A DNA stretch of 10,809 nucleotides, taken from positions 1 to 10,809 of the forward strand of contig CAJTXC010000046.1 in NCBI GenBank assembly GCA_910580135.1, given 5' to 3'. The stretch is from an uncultured Bacilli bacterium (GTDB lineage Bacteria; Bacillota_I; Bacilli_A; RF39; UBA660). The stretch's first letter is position 1; each line of letters begins with the position of its first letter. Positions 1-6,288 of this stretch are shown here, piece after piece. The translations under genes were made by a program, and so were the position numbers. The notes below the pieces were generated by a model. The model was not told where the DNA came from. It saw nothing but the letters and a program-made list of their open reading frames with translations, and made no database searches.

Positions 1-25
1 TTTATATAAATTTTATTTATTAAAA

Positions 26-50
26 AGACTTGACAACGGTTAGCAAGTCT
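26..50 (-). terminator. Intrinsic terminator or attenuator hairpin just downstream of the leftward promoter
   Basis: AGACTTG (26-32) pairs with CAAGTCT (44-50) around an 11-nt loop. Read on the minus strand, the stem is followed directly by a run of U residues, so it works best leftward. On the plus strand only a short CC-TTTT follows. It lies within about 10-30 nt of the predicted start of the leftward transcript. Confidence 0.6.
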
Positions 51-64
51 CCTTTTACGTTATC

Positions 65-94
65 ATTATACGATGTTTAAAACATCAAAGTCAA
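65..94 (-). promoter_or_regulatory. Leftward divergent promoter with a palindromic operator in its spacer
   Basis: On the minus strand a -35 TTGACT (89-94) and a -10 TATAAT (65-70) are separated by 18 bp. The spacer contains the palindrome GATGTTT-A-AAACATC (72-86). A repressor bound there would cover both promoter elements. The core GTTTAAAAC (75-83) recurs at 114-122. By analogy with temperate phages and ICEBs1 this is probably the promoter of the excision or early genes, controlled by the adjacent repressor. The genes it drives lie beyond the left edge. Confidence 0.7.
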
Positions 95-142
95 CCTATT
101 TTTTAAATATTACGTTTAAAACACAAAATTTTACAAAATACC

Positions 143-171
143 TTGTAAATTTGACGTTTTTATCGTATAAT
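143..171 (+). promoter_or_regulatory. Promoter of the repressor gene with an operator-like palindrome over the -35
   Basis: A -35 TTGTAA (143-148), a 17-bp spacer and a perfect -10 TATAAT (166-171) precede the repressor gene. The -35 is one arm of the inverted repeat TTTACAA (130-136) / TTGTAAA (143-149), and TTGTAAA occurs again at 175-181. This suggests autoregulation; binding by the repressor is inference. Confidence 0.65.
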
Positions 172-195
172 GTTTTGTAAAGGAGGCGATATTGT

Positions 196-585
196 ATGAG
201 TGATTTAGGTAATAAACAAGTATTCAGCAATAATCTCAAGTACTATATGAAATTAAATGAAAAAGATAGAACTAATATATGCAATGATTTAAAGCTTAAT
301 TATTCTACGGTAAGAGACTGGAGCAATGGTCGAACTTACCCTCGTATAGATAAAATTGAGATGTTAGCTAATTACTTTGGTATTCAAAAATCGGACTTAA
401 TAGAAAAAAAAGATAAGTTAATAACCGACATCGAAAAAGGAGCCAAACTTACTGAGCAAATAATGTTATGGGCTAATAATAATATCGAAAAAGAGTTATT
501 AGTATCTTGTACAATGTTAGAACCCCAACAACAAGAGGTAGTATTAAATATGGTAAAGATGTATATTGATAAAGATAAGGAGTAA
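196..585 (+). CDS. XRE-family (Cro/C1-type) helix-turn-helix repressor of the mobile element
   Basis: This 129-residue cytoplasmic DNA-binding protein has an N-terminal helix-turn-helix of the XRE type at about residues 8-70. The recognition region is around NYSTVRDWSNGRTYPRID, followed by the typical LANYFGI...DLIE end of the domain. The C-terminal 55 residues are charged and helical and contain LEPQQQEVVLNMVKMY, a tail seen in many phage repressors and probably used for dimerisation. No LexA-like peptidase domain is present. The ATG is preceded by AAAGGAGG (179-186) with a 9-nt gap. The gene faces away from a leftward promoter that carries a palindromic operator, and it is followed by a zinc-ribbon gene and an integrase. 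The likely role is maintaining the integrated state. The operator assignment is inferred from position. Confidence 0.85.
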   Translation: MSDLGNKQVFSNNLKYYMKLNEKDRTNICNDLKLNYSTVRDWSNGRTYPRIDKIEMLANYFGIQKSDLIEKKDKLITDIEKGAKLTEQIMLWANNNIEKELLVSCTMLEPQQQEVVLNMVKMYIDKDKE

Positions 586-589
586 CAAA

Positions 590-817
590 ATGAAATGTAT
601 AAAATGTGGTAGCGATAATGTAAACGTACAACTTGTTAATGAGACTAAAAAAAGAGGCTTTTTTATGTTTATAATAAGTTTAATAATCAAACTTATACTA
701 TTGTGTGTTAGTTTTATATTATGGTTAATATCTCTTATATTACCAATTAAGAGAAAAACAAAAACCAATAAGTATGCTGTTTGTCAAAACTGCGGTTACT
801 CTTGGAAAATAAAATAA
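590..817 (+). CDS. Small zinc-ribbon membrane protein
   Basis: This 75-residue protein carries two CxxC knuckles, Cys3/Cys6 (MKCIKCGSDNV) and Cys65/Cys68 (VCQNCGYSW), that together would form one zinc ribbon. They are separated by a strongly hydrophobic stretch at about residues 24-53, long enough for a membrane hairpin or one long helix, so both halves of the ribbon could lie on the same cytoplasmic face. The start at 590 has AAGGAG (577-582), which overlaps the end of the repressor gene. The repressor stop is only 4 nt upstream, so translation is probably coupled. Zinc-ribbon plus TM proteins of this kind are frequent in phage and ICE lysogeny modules, but their function is not established. 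Here it occupies the place that the ImmA peptidase gene has in ICEBs1-like modules. Confidence 0.75.
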   Translation: MKCIKCGSDNVNVQLVNETKKRGFFMFIISLIIKLILLCVSFILWLISLILPIKRKTKTNKYAVCQNCGYSWKIK

Positions 818-826
818 CTAAAAAAA

Positions 827-848
827 TCTAGGTACTGGAATACCTAGA
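827..848. repeat. Inverted repeat TCTAGGTA/TACCTAGA, candidate recombinase arm site
   Basis: TCTAGGTA (827-834) and TACCTAGA (841-848) form a perfect 8-bp inverted repeat with a 6-bp spacer, just after the zinc-ribbon gene stop. The 10-mer TCTAGGTACT (827-836) recurs in inverted orientation at 2117-2126, beyond the integrase stop. This makes an integrase or accessory-protein binding site more likely than a terminator, because no T-run follows it. Confidence 0.5.
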
Positions 849-851
849 CCC

Positions 852-955
852 ATTGGAGCATAAGCTCACAACTAAGAAAAAACCTATCCCCACGATAAAC
901 TTTTTCTATGCTCCAATTATATCATTATTTTAAAAATAAGTAAATAAAATTGGAG
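852..955 (+). promoter_or_regulatory. Structured leader of the integrase gene with two mutually exclusive pairings
   Basis: ATTGGAGCATA (852-862) is a perfect 11-bp inverted match to TATGCTCCAAT (907-917). An inner helix GAAAAA (876-881) / TTTTTC (901-906) is possible. The same CTCCAATT (911-918) is also fully complementary to AATTGGAG (948-955), which includes the integrase ribosome-binding site. Forming the upstream helix would free the ribosome site, while the downstream helix would hide it. A translational switch is inference. It does not match any riboswitch class I can name. Confidence 0.45.
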
Positions 956-964
956 GTAAAAATA

Positions 965-2098
965 ATGTCAGTATTTAAAGATAAAGAAAAAACTAAAGAC
1001 GGTCGACAATATAGATTTAAAGTATATTATCACAATACCGAGGGTAAGTTAGTCCCCTACACTTCTAAAAGATATTTATTAGAAAAAGAGGCTAAAGCCG
1101 AAGAGAGGGTTTTCTTGCTTAATCGTGACGCACCCGTCAAAAAGAGATTTGGTATAGTAGCCGACGACTACTTTGAGGACGCTTTCAAGCGTTTAAGAGA
1201 AAGTACTGTATTATCATATAAGTCTAATTACGAAAATCAAATTAAACCTTATCTTGAAAATAAATTTATTGACGAAATATCCGTTATGGATATAGAAAAA
1301 TGGAAAGACAAACTTATAAATAAAAAATTAGGCATAGGGTCTTGTAACCAATATTATGTTGTATTTAATGAAATATTTAAGTTTGCCAATAGAAAGTATG
1401 AGTTAAATTATAATCCCGTGGAATTATCGGGACGTTTTAAAAAAAGAAATGACGAAGTTATCGAAACAAGTAAAAAATTAAGGTATATTGTATATGAACA
1501 ATATTGTAAATTTATAAGTGTTATTAATGATGATCTGTGGCACTGTTTCTTTTTAACTTTATACTTTACAGGTATGAGAAAAGGCGAAATGCTGGCTCTT
1601 AATTGGAAAGATATAGAGTTTGATACTAATAAGATTAGTGTTAACAAAACCGTTTCATTTAACACTAAAACTGGTGCTAAATATAAAATAACGGCCACTA
1701 AAAATTCTTTAAATCGTGAGATAACAATGTCTAAAATATTAAGAGCAGAATTATTAAAGTATAAAGAGTTTGTTAAACAATATAGTGACTTTTCTGATGA
1801 CTGGTTTGTTTTTGGTAACGGCGAAATATTAAGTGATTATTCAATTCGAAAGCATAAAAAACTATATTTTAAATTAGCCGATATGGAAAAAGAAATGATA
1901 ACAATACACGAGTTTAGACATTCACACGTTAGCGTATGTATAAATGAATATTTAAAAACTGGACAAACTGACGCTACAAAATTCTTCTTAATGATGTCTC
2001 AAAGAATGGGTCACAGTTTACGTGTAATGCAAGAAGTTTATATGCATTTATTCCCTACTGTTCAAAATGAAATTGTAGATTTATTAGATAATTTATAA
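965..2098 (+). CDS. Tyrosine recombinase / phage-type integrase
   Basis: This 377-residue site-specific recombinase integrates and excises the element. Residues 1-60 are a basic, beta-rich arm-binding domain of the AP2-like type (DGRQYRFKVYYHNTEGKLVP). Residues 62-160 are the SAM-like core-binding domain, and about 175-377 the catalytic domain. The active-site residues are visible: Arg205 in FTGMRKGE, a beta-hairpin Lys at about 246 (TKNSLNRE), His315 and Arg318 in HEFRHSH, His350 in MGHS, and nucleophile Tyr359 in QEVYMH. The protein is full length and looks active. The ATG at 965 was chosen because GGAGG (952-956) stands 8 nt upstream; the frame extends to a TTG at 950 that lies within that site. 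The gene ends close to TACCTA repeats and the probable attachment site, the usual place for an integrase gene. Confidence 0.92.
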   Translation: MSVFKDKEKTKDGRQYRFKVYYHNTEGKLVPYTSKRYLLEKEAKAEERVFLLNRDAPVKKRFGIVADDYFEDAFKRLRESTVLSYKSNYENQIKPYLENKFIDEISVMDIEKWKDKLINKKLGIGSCNQYYVVFNEIFKFANRKYELNYNPVELSGRFKKRNDEVIETSKKLRYIVYEQYCKFISVINDDLWHCFFLTLYFTGMRKGEMLALNWKDIEFDTNKISVNKTVSFNTKTGAKYKITATKNSLNREITMSKILRAELLKYKEFVKQYSDFSDDWFVFGNGEILSDYSIRKHKKLYFKLADMEKEMITIHEFRHSHVSVCINEYLKTGQTDATKFFLMMSQRMGHSLRVMQEVYMHLFPTVQNEIVDLLDNL

Positions 2099-2226
2099 AA
2101 AATTGGTACCTAAAATAGTACCTAGAATTTAGAAAGTCCTTATAAAATAAGGGGAAAATACATTTTTAGTTTTTTAGCACAAAATAACAAAATATTACAA
2201 AAAATATATATCATATAATAAAAAAA
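2099..2226. other. Probable attachment region / element-chromosome junction
   Basis: Between the plus-strand integrase and the first minus-strand chromosomal gene lies non-coding AT-rich DNA. It holds two direct copies of GTACCTA (2106-2112 and 2118-2124, 12 bp apart) and a small hairpin CCTTAT/ATAAGG (2138-2152). Integrase genes commonly end next to their attachment site, so one end of the element probably lies here. The exact core cannot be defined without the other end or an empty site. No tRNA gene or fragment is visible. Confidence 0.45.
2106..2125. repeat. Tandem GTACCTA direct repeats downstream of the integrase
   Basis: GTACCTA occurs at 2106-2112 and 2118-2124 with 12-bp periodicity, close to one helical turn. 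The second copy, within AGTACCTAGA (2117-2126), is the inverted counterpart of the 10-mer at 827-836. Short direct repeats beside the element end are where the N-terminal domain of Tn916/lambda-type integrases binds. That role is inferred here. Confidence 0.5.
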
Positions 2227-2248
2227 GTCAAAATTTAATCATTTTGAC
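2220..2248 (-). terminator. Intrinsic terminator of the LysM gene
   Basis: On the minus strand GTCAAAAT (complement of 2241-2248) pairs with ATTTTGAC (complement of 2227-2234) across a 6-nt loop, followed by seven U residues (2226-2220). The TGA stop of the LysM gene (2241-2239) starts in the upstream arm. Confidence 0.88.
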
Positions 2249-3024
2249 ATATTATTTTGTTGATCTATATAAATTTCTTCTTGTAATTCAGCCAATTCTT
2301 TATCGCTAGTTGCTATATAGAGTGTATCACCTTCATTTATTATGCTCCCACGTTTTGAAGATTCCTTATTTATATCCGATTGTGAAACACCAAACTTTTG
2401 TGCTATACCACTTATAGTATCACCATAAACAACTTTATATCTAAATGAATATTTAATATCAGCATCACTGTAAGTTTCATTTCCCTCTAGAGAATAATCC
2501 GAAACAGATGTTTCAGGAGCATTAGATTTAGAATTATTTAGAACAGAAACCCCACTACCAACTAAAATTAAGACAACACCTGTAATTGCCGCTATTTTCA
2601 CCCATTTTTGTTTTAGTGTATGTTGGTTTATGTTTTTTTCTTGAACTTGAATATTATCTTTTTTTATTATCTTATTCCTTATCAAGTTAAATACATTTTT
2701 ATTACCTTTAACACTTTTATTGTTTTCTTCTTTAATTTTAGCTATTCTCTCATCATATATTTGTCTATTTTTAGAATCTTGTAATAAACAAGCCTCTATT
2801 CTATCCAAAACATTCATTTGTTTATAATACTCAGCATCTTTAATATATTTATTTTTTCTACAATGTTCTGATATTCTCTTTTTAACCTTCCATTTAATAT
2901 TAATATCATTTTCTAAAGCATTAGATGGAACATCTAAAAATTCGTAAAAGTTTAATATAACATCAGCATTACTCGTTTTACTTAAACTTACGAAAAAATC
3001 TTCATATAATTGATATTTATCCAT
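2239..3024 (-). CDS. Membrane-anchored LysM protein with a J-domain-like cytoplasmic region
   Basis: This 261-residue protein has three parts. Residues about 24-95 resemble a DnaJ J-domain: NFYEFLDVPSNALENDINIKW at the start and LDRIEACLLQDSKNRQIYDERI at the end, comparable to the IxxAYexLsDpxkRxxYD helix. The HPD tripeptide is absent (HCRKNK lies in that area). A basic linker leads to one TM helix at about 141-162 (WVKIAAITGVVLILVGSGV). Outside, residues about 196-238 form a LysM domain (YKVVYGDTISGIAQKFGVSQSDIN...GDTLYI) expected to bind peptidoglycan. No signal peptide precedes the TM, so an N-in, C-out topology is likely. The start at 3024 is supported by GGAGG; the alternative ATG at 3042 lies upstream of that site. 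Function is unknown; a link between a cytoplasmic partner and the cell wall is inference. Confidence 0.82.
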   Translation of the reverse strand: MDKYQLYEDFFVSLSKTSNADVILNFYEFLDVPSNALENDINIKWKVKKRISEHCRKNKYIKDAEYYKQMNVLDRIEACLLQDSKNRQIYDERIAKIKEENNKSVKGNKNVFNLIRNKIIKKDNIQVQEKNINQHTLKQKWVKIAAITGVVLILVGSGVSVLNNSKSNAPETSVSDYSLEGNETYSDADIKYSFRYKVVYGDTISGIAQKFGVSQSDINKESSKRGSIINEGDTLYIATSDKELAELQEEIYIDQQNNMSK

Positions 3025-3054
3025 GATAAACCTCCATATCATATCTATAATTAA

Positions 3055-3083
3055 ATAATATCAGCCAAATTAATAAAAGTCAA
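3055..3083 (-). promoter_or_regulatory. Promoter of the LysM gene
   Basis: On the minus strand a -35 TTGACT (3078-3083), a 17-bp spacer and a -10 TATTAT (3055-3060) with an upstream TGA (extended -10) precede the gene by about 30 nt. Confidence 0.75.
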
Positions 3084-3107
3084 ATTTACAAACAAAAAGT
3101 GTAAAGT

Positions 3108-3133
3108 AAAAGAAGTATAGTACTATACTTCTT
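3108..3133 (-). terminator. Terminator of the RNase J gene (24-bp perfect palindrome)
   Basis: Positions 3110-3133 are a perfect palindrome (AAGAAGTATAGT and its complement). On the minus strand it is followed by UU-ACUUU. The TAG stop of the RNase J gene (3125-3123) is in the middle of the palindrome. The U-tract is short, but the arms end in TTCTT, which may contribute. Confidence 0.7.
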
Positions 3134-4769
3134 GAATAACAGTTATAATCATAGGCTTACATCCGGTTTCATCATATAAATAGTGACTTAATCTTTCCCT
3201 AATACTCATTTTAATTTTGTTATACTCAACGTAATTATCAGCAATATTTTCATTAATTACTTCAAGTGATATGCGTTTCATTTCATCGATTAAATCAGTA
3301 CTTTCTTTTACGTATATAAAACCTCTAGTTAATATTTCAGGATAAGCTAAAATCTCTTTTGTACGTTTATCTAACGTTGCACATATAATAACTATTCCGT
3401 TATCAGATAAAAGTTCTCTATCTTTTAATACTAATTCACCAATATCTTTTGATGAATTACCATCTATTAATATGTCATCTACTTTTACTTTTTCTTTAAT
3501 ATCTTTTAACTCACCATTAATTATATTTACTACATCACCATTTTGTTTTAATAAAATATTTTCCTTTTTCATACCAATATGGCTTGCTGCATTAGCATTT
3601 GCAACCATATGACGGTATTCACCAATAACTGGCATGTAATATTTAGGATTCATCAAATCAAGCATTAACATTATATCTTCACTTGACGCATGATGAAGTA
3701 AGTGTTCTTTTTTTGACATGGTTACAACTGATGCACCAAGTTTTGATATGTCATCTATAACTTTTATTGCAAGCTTTTCATTATAGTCATTAATAGGTTC
3801 CATAAATAAAACTGTATCAGTTGTTTTAATGTTAATAAACTTATCATATCCGTTAATTATTCTATTCAAATTCATAAATGGTTTTTCTCTTTCGTTAGAA
3901 ATAAGAATAACAACATCTTTATCATTAATATTACTTAAATCACCAATTCTATCTTTATCAAACTTAACATAACCATTATCTATTACATCATTTATCATAC
4001 TTTGTAATTTATGTCCCATTACAACAACTCTTCTAGTGGTCTTAGCAATTTCATTAAATAACTCTTCTATTCTAGATACATGTGCTGTAAAAACAGTTAC
4101 TATAACTCTATTGTCAGTTTTATTAAGCGTATCTTTAATAAGTTTATCAACTCTGTTTTTAGGAGATGTATAACCAATTTTATCAGCATACATAGATTCA
4201 CCAAGTAAACATAAAACCCCTTGTTTTCCAATGTATGCAAGTTTTCCTATATCCGCTTTATATGATCCTAACATAGTTGCATCAAAAACATAGTTACCAG
4301 TATAAAAAATCGTTCCATCTTTTGTATTTAAAGCATAACCAACATTATCTGGTATGGAATGTGTAAGTCTAACTGGAAAAATACTATTCTTTCCAAAACT
4401 TATCTTTTTATGTGGATTAATTTCTATCAATTTTTTAAATTTAATATTATCATTTTCTAATTCTTTTCTTAATAAGTCCGCTGTAAATTTAGTTGCATAA
4501 ACATTTATATTAGGAACTTCTTTAACGATATCACATACTGCACCCATATTTTTCTCATGACCATGTGTTATAAATAAACCTTTTATGTTTTTTATGTTTT
4601 GTTTAATATAATCAAAATTAGGTATTATGTAGTCAACCCCTAAAAGTTTGTCACCTGCATATTTTAAACCCGCATCAAAAATAAATATGTCTGAATCAAC
4701 CTTAACAACATACATATTTTTACCTTCTTCGTTAAGACCACCTAAACTAAATATCTTAATCTTACTCAT
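3123..4769 (-). CDS. rnj: RNase J paralogue with a degenerate active site (J2-like)
   Basis: This 548-residue protein belongs to the beta-CASP metallo-beta-lactamase ribonuclease J family by full-length layout: N-terminal MSKIKIFSLGGLNEEGKNMY, lactamase core, beta-CASP insert, and C-terminal domain ending YDETGCKPMIITVIQEV. Family length is about 555. RNase J degrades and matures mRNA and rRNA in the cytoplasm. Key metal ligands are changed: the HxHxDH motif reads HGHEKN (69-74), the usual GDFKFD aspartate is Asn159 (TGNYVFD), and the PVHGEYR histidine is Ile382 (PVIGEYR). His69, His71 and His137 (THSIPD) remain. Loss of four of the seven usual ligands argues against catalysis. The best reading is a J2-like partner of an active J1 encoded elsewhere. 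GGAGG precedes the ATG. The family is certain; the structural role is inferred. Confidence 0.9.
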   Translation of the reverse strand: MSKIKIFSLGGLNEEGKNMYVVKVDSDIFIFDAGLKYAGDKLLGVDYIIPNFDYIKQNIKNIKGLFITHGHEKNMGAVCDIVKEVPNINVYATKFTADLLRKELENDNIKFKKLIEINPHKKISFGKNSIFPVRLTHSIPDNVGYALNTKDGTIFYTGNYVFDATMLGSYKADIGKLAYIGKQGVLCLLGESMYADKIGYTSPKNRVDKLIKDTLNKTDNRVIVTVFTAHVSRIEELFNEIAKTTRRVVVMGHKLQSMINDVIDNGYVKFDKDRIGDLSNINDKDVVILISNEREKPFMNLNRIINGYDKFINIKTTDTVLFMEPINDYNEKLAIKVIDDISKLGASVVTMSKKEHLLHHASSEDIMLMLDLMNPKYYMPVIGEYRHMVANANAASHIGMKKENILLKQNGDVVNIINGELKDIKEKVKVDDILIDGNSSKDIGELVLKDRELLSDNGIVIICATLDKRTKEILAYPEILTRGFIYVKESTDLIDEMKRISLEVINENIADNYVEYNKIKMSIRERLSHYLYDETGCKPMIITVIQEV

Positions 4770-4803
4770 GATTTTCCTCCTTTCTTTTTTATTTGGCTTT
4801 ATA

Positions 4804-4812
4804 ATTATAGCA
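4804..4812 (-). promoter_or_regulatory. Extended -10 promoter of the RNase J gene
   Basis: On the minus strand TGCTATAAT (4812-4804) is a perfect extended -10 box about 35 nt upstream of the start codon. No clear TTGACA lies 17-18 bp further up, as is usual for extended -10 promoters. Confidence 0.6.
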
Positions 4813-4875
4813 TGTTTTAAAGAAAAATACTATATGCATATTTTTTAAATAAAAAAACTTCTGGGCTTTTATACT

Positions 4876-4994
4876 TTAATCTACTTGAACATAGTTTATG
4901 GTAATACTTAAATCATCAAATATTAAACTGCAATTGCTATCATCCCGATATCACCTGCGTTTGATACGTCTTCTTCTGTTATGTTTTCTTTATT
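4876..4994 (-). pseudogene. Possible decayed coding remnant, unidentified
   Basis: Within the 286-bp gap between RNase J and tyrS, one minus-strand frame reads NKENITEEDVSNAGDIGMIAIAV and stops at 4925-4923. In a second frame FDDLSITINYVQVD follows to a stop at 4878-4876. Codon use (GAA, GAC, GCA, GGT) is richer than the surrounding non-coding DNA, and the two pieces read as one C-terminus broken by a frameshift. There is no start codon with a ribosome site, and in-frame stops lie upstream. The parent protein is not recognised. It could also be chance. Confidence 0.3.
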
Positions 4995-5034
4995 ACTATA
5001 TAATTATTATCTTTAAGAAAGTAAAGTAAAACGC

Positions 5035-5062
5035 AAAATAAGGACTAAAAAGTCCCTATTTT
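5035..5062 (-). terminator. Terminator of tyrS
   Basis: AAAATA (5035-5040) plus GGACT (5042-5046) pair with AGTCC (5051-5055) plus TATTTT (5057-5062) across a 4-nt loop, with one A/C mismatch. The arms are T-rich on both strands, so it may act in both directions. The tyrS stop (TAG, 5058-5056) is within the stem. Confidence 0.8.
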
Positions 5063-6288
5063 ATAATTCCTATAAAATTTTTCTTCTTACCTCTTTTAAT
5101 AACAAGTAATTCACCATCAATTGCAATATTACTAGTTATTTCTAAGTCTTCTTCTTTTACCTTTTCATCGTTAATTGAAATAGAACCAGCATTTAAAAAC
5201 TCTCTAGCTTCCCTCTTACTTTGACATATATTATTTTCTATTAACATGTTGATAAGCTTAGCACCAGATTTAACATCAAATGATGGCACGTCCTTAAATC
5301 CCATTAGTATTTCTTCTTTTGATAACGATTTAACGTTACCACTAAATAAAGCTTCACTTATTTTAACGGCTTTTTCAAATTCTTCTTTACCATGTAAGAA
5401 AGTTATTACTTCTTTAGCTAGCCTCTTTTGTGCTATACGCATTTCCGGATTTTTTTGATGATTATTCAAAATACTTTCTACTTCTTCTTTTGATAAAAAA
5501 GTGAATTTTTTCAAATAATCTTCCATCATAACATCTTCAAAATTTAACATATATTGATAAAGATCATAGCTAGATGTTTTATTTATATCAAGCCATAAGG
5601 CATTACCATACGATTTTCCAAGTTTCATTCCGTTAGAATCAGTAATTAAGGGCATAGAAAATGCATAAACTTCTTCATTATTTAATTTACGTATTAACTC
5701 AATTCCAGTTGTTAAATTTCCCCATTGATCTGATCCTCCAAACTGAAGATCAACCCCATATTTATCATGCAAACACTTAAAATCATAACCTTGGATTAAC
5801 ATATAAGAAAATTCTGCATAAGAAATTCCTACTTCCATTTGGCGTTTTACTAAATCCTTATTAATCATGTAATTAACATTTATATATTTTCCAACATCTC
5901 TTAAAAAGTCAATGTAATTTATATCCTTAAACCAGTCATAGTTATTTACAATTTGAATATCACTACCAAATAATTTTTGCATTTGTTCTTTTATTTTAAC
6001 GAAATTACGTTCAATTACAGCAACATCGGCTTTTTCTCTTTCTCCTGTTCCTCTTGGATCTCCAACTCTCCCAGTTGCTCCACCTACTAAAATCATAGGC
6101 TTATGTCCAGCCCTTTTTAAACGCTCGATCATTAAAAACGTAGGAAACTGTCCAATGTGTAAACTTTCTGCCGTTGGATCCGCACCGATATAAAAGGTCA
6201 TATTACCTTTATTTAATTTTTCTTCCAAATCTGGTGAAGTTATATCCTTAATTAGTCCTCTCCATTTTAAATCTTCATATAATGTCAT
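5056..6288 (-). CDS. tyrS: Tyrosyl-tRNA synthetase
   Basis: This 410-residue class Ic aminoacyl-tRNA synthetase charges tRNA-Tyr with tyrosine using ATP in the cytoplasm. The HIGH signature is HIGQ at 44-47 inside YIGADPTAESLHIGQFPTF. The tRNA/tyrosine pocket shows YAEFSYMLIQGYDF (157-170) and QFGGSDQWGN (182-191). The KMSKS loop is KLGKS (222-226), the usual form in bacterial TyrRS. A C-terminal S4-like RNA-binding domain spans about 340-400 (GAKLINMLIENNICQSKREAREFLNAGSISIN). Length is normal for the family (about 410-425). GGAGGAA precedes the ATG, and the start overlaps the upstream gene's stop as ATGA, so the two are translationally coupled. Expression is probably governed by the tyrosine T-box upstream of that gene. 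Confidence 0.97.
   Translation of the reverse strand: MTLYEDLKWRGLIKDITSPDLEEKLNKGNMTFYIGADPTAESLHIGQFPTFLMIERLKRAGHKPMILVGGATGRVGDPRGTGEREKADVAVIERNFVKIKEQMQKLFGSDIQIVNNYDWFKDINYIDFLRDVGKYINVNYMINKDLVKRQMEVGISYAEFSYMLIQGYDFKCLHDKYGVDLQFGGSDQWGNLTTGIELIRKLNNEEVYAFSMPLITDSNGMKLGKSYGNALWLDINKTSSYDLYQYMLNFEDVMMEDYLKKFTFLSKEEVESILNNHQKNPEMRIAQKRLAKEVITFLHGKEEFEKAVKISEALFSGNVKSLSKEEILMGFKDVPSFDVKSGAKLINMLIENNICQSKREAREFLNAGSISINDEKVKEEDLEITSNIAIDGELLVIKRGKKKNFIGIIK

Noticed and set aside
544..768. Minus-strand open frame opposite the zinc-ribbon gene
   Set aside because: Antisense shadow of the hydrophobic segment; low-complexity Ile/Leu translation and no ribosome site.
852..917. The 11-bp inverted repeat as a simple terminator after the zinc-ribbon gene
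   Set aside because: It is followed by TTATATCATTATTTT without a clean T-run, the loop is 44 nt, and its 3' arm also pairs with the integrase ribosome site.
1408..1698. Minus-strand open frame inside the integrase gene
   Set aside because: Shadow of a well-supported recombinase with all catalytic residues; no independent start signal.
2138..2152. Hairpin CCTTAT/ATAAGG as integrase terminator
   Set aside because: Only 6 bp with a 3-nt loop and followed by GGAAAATAC, not a U-tract; too weak to list alone.
4648..4848. Plus-strand open frame overlapping the start of the RNase J gene
   Set aside because: Antisense to conserved coding sequence and to the extended -10 promoter.
5246..5458. Plus-strand open frame inside tyrS
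   Set aside because: Antisense shadow of the tyrS C-terminal region.
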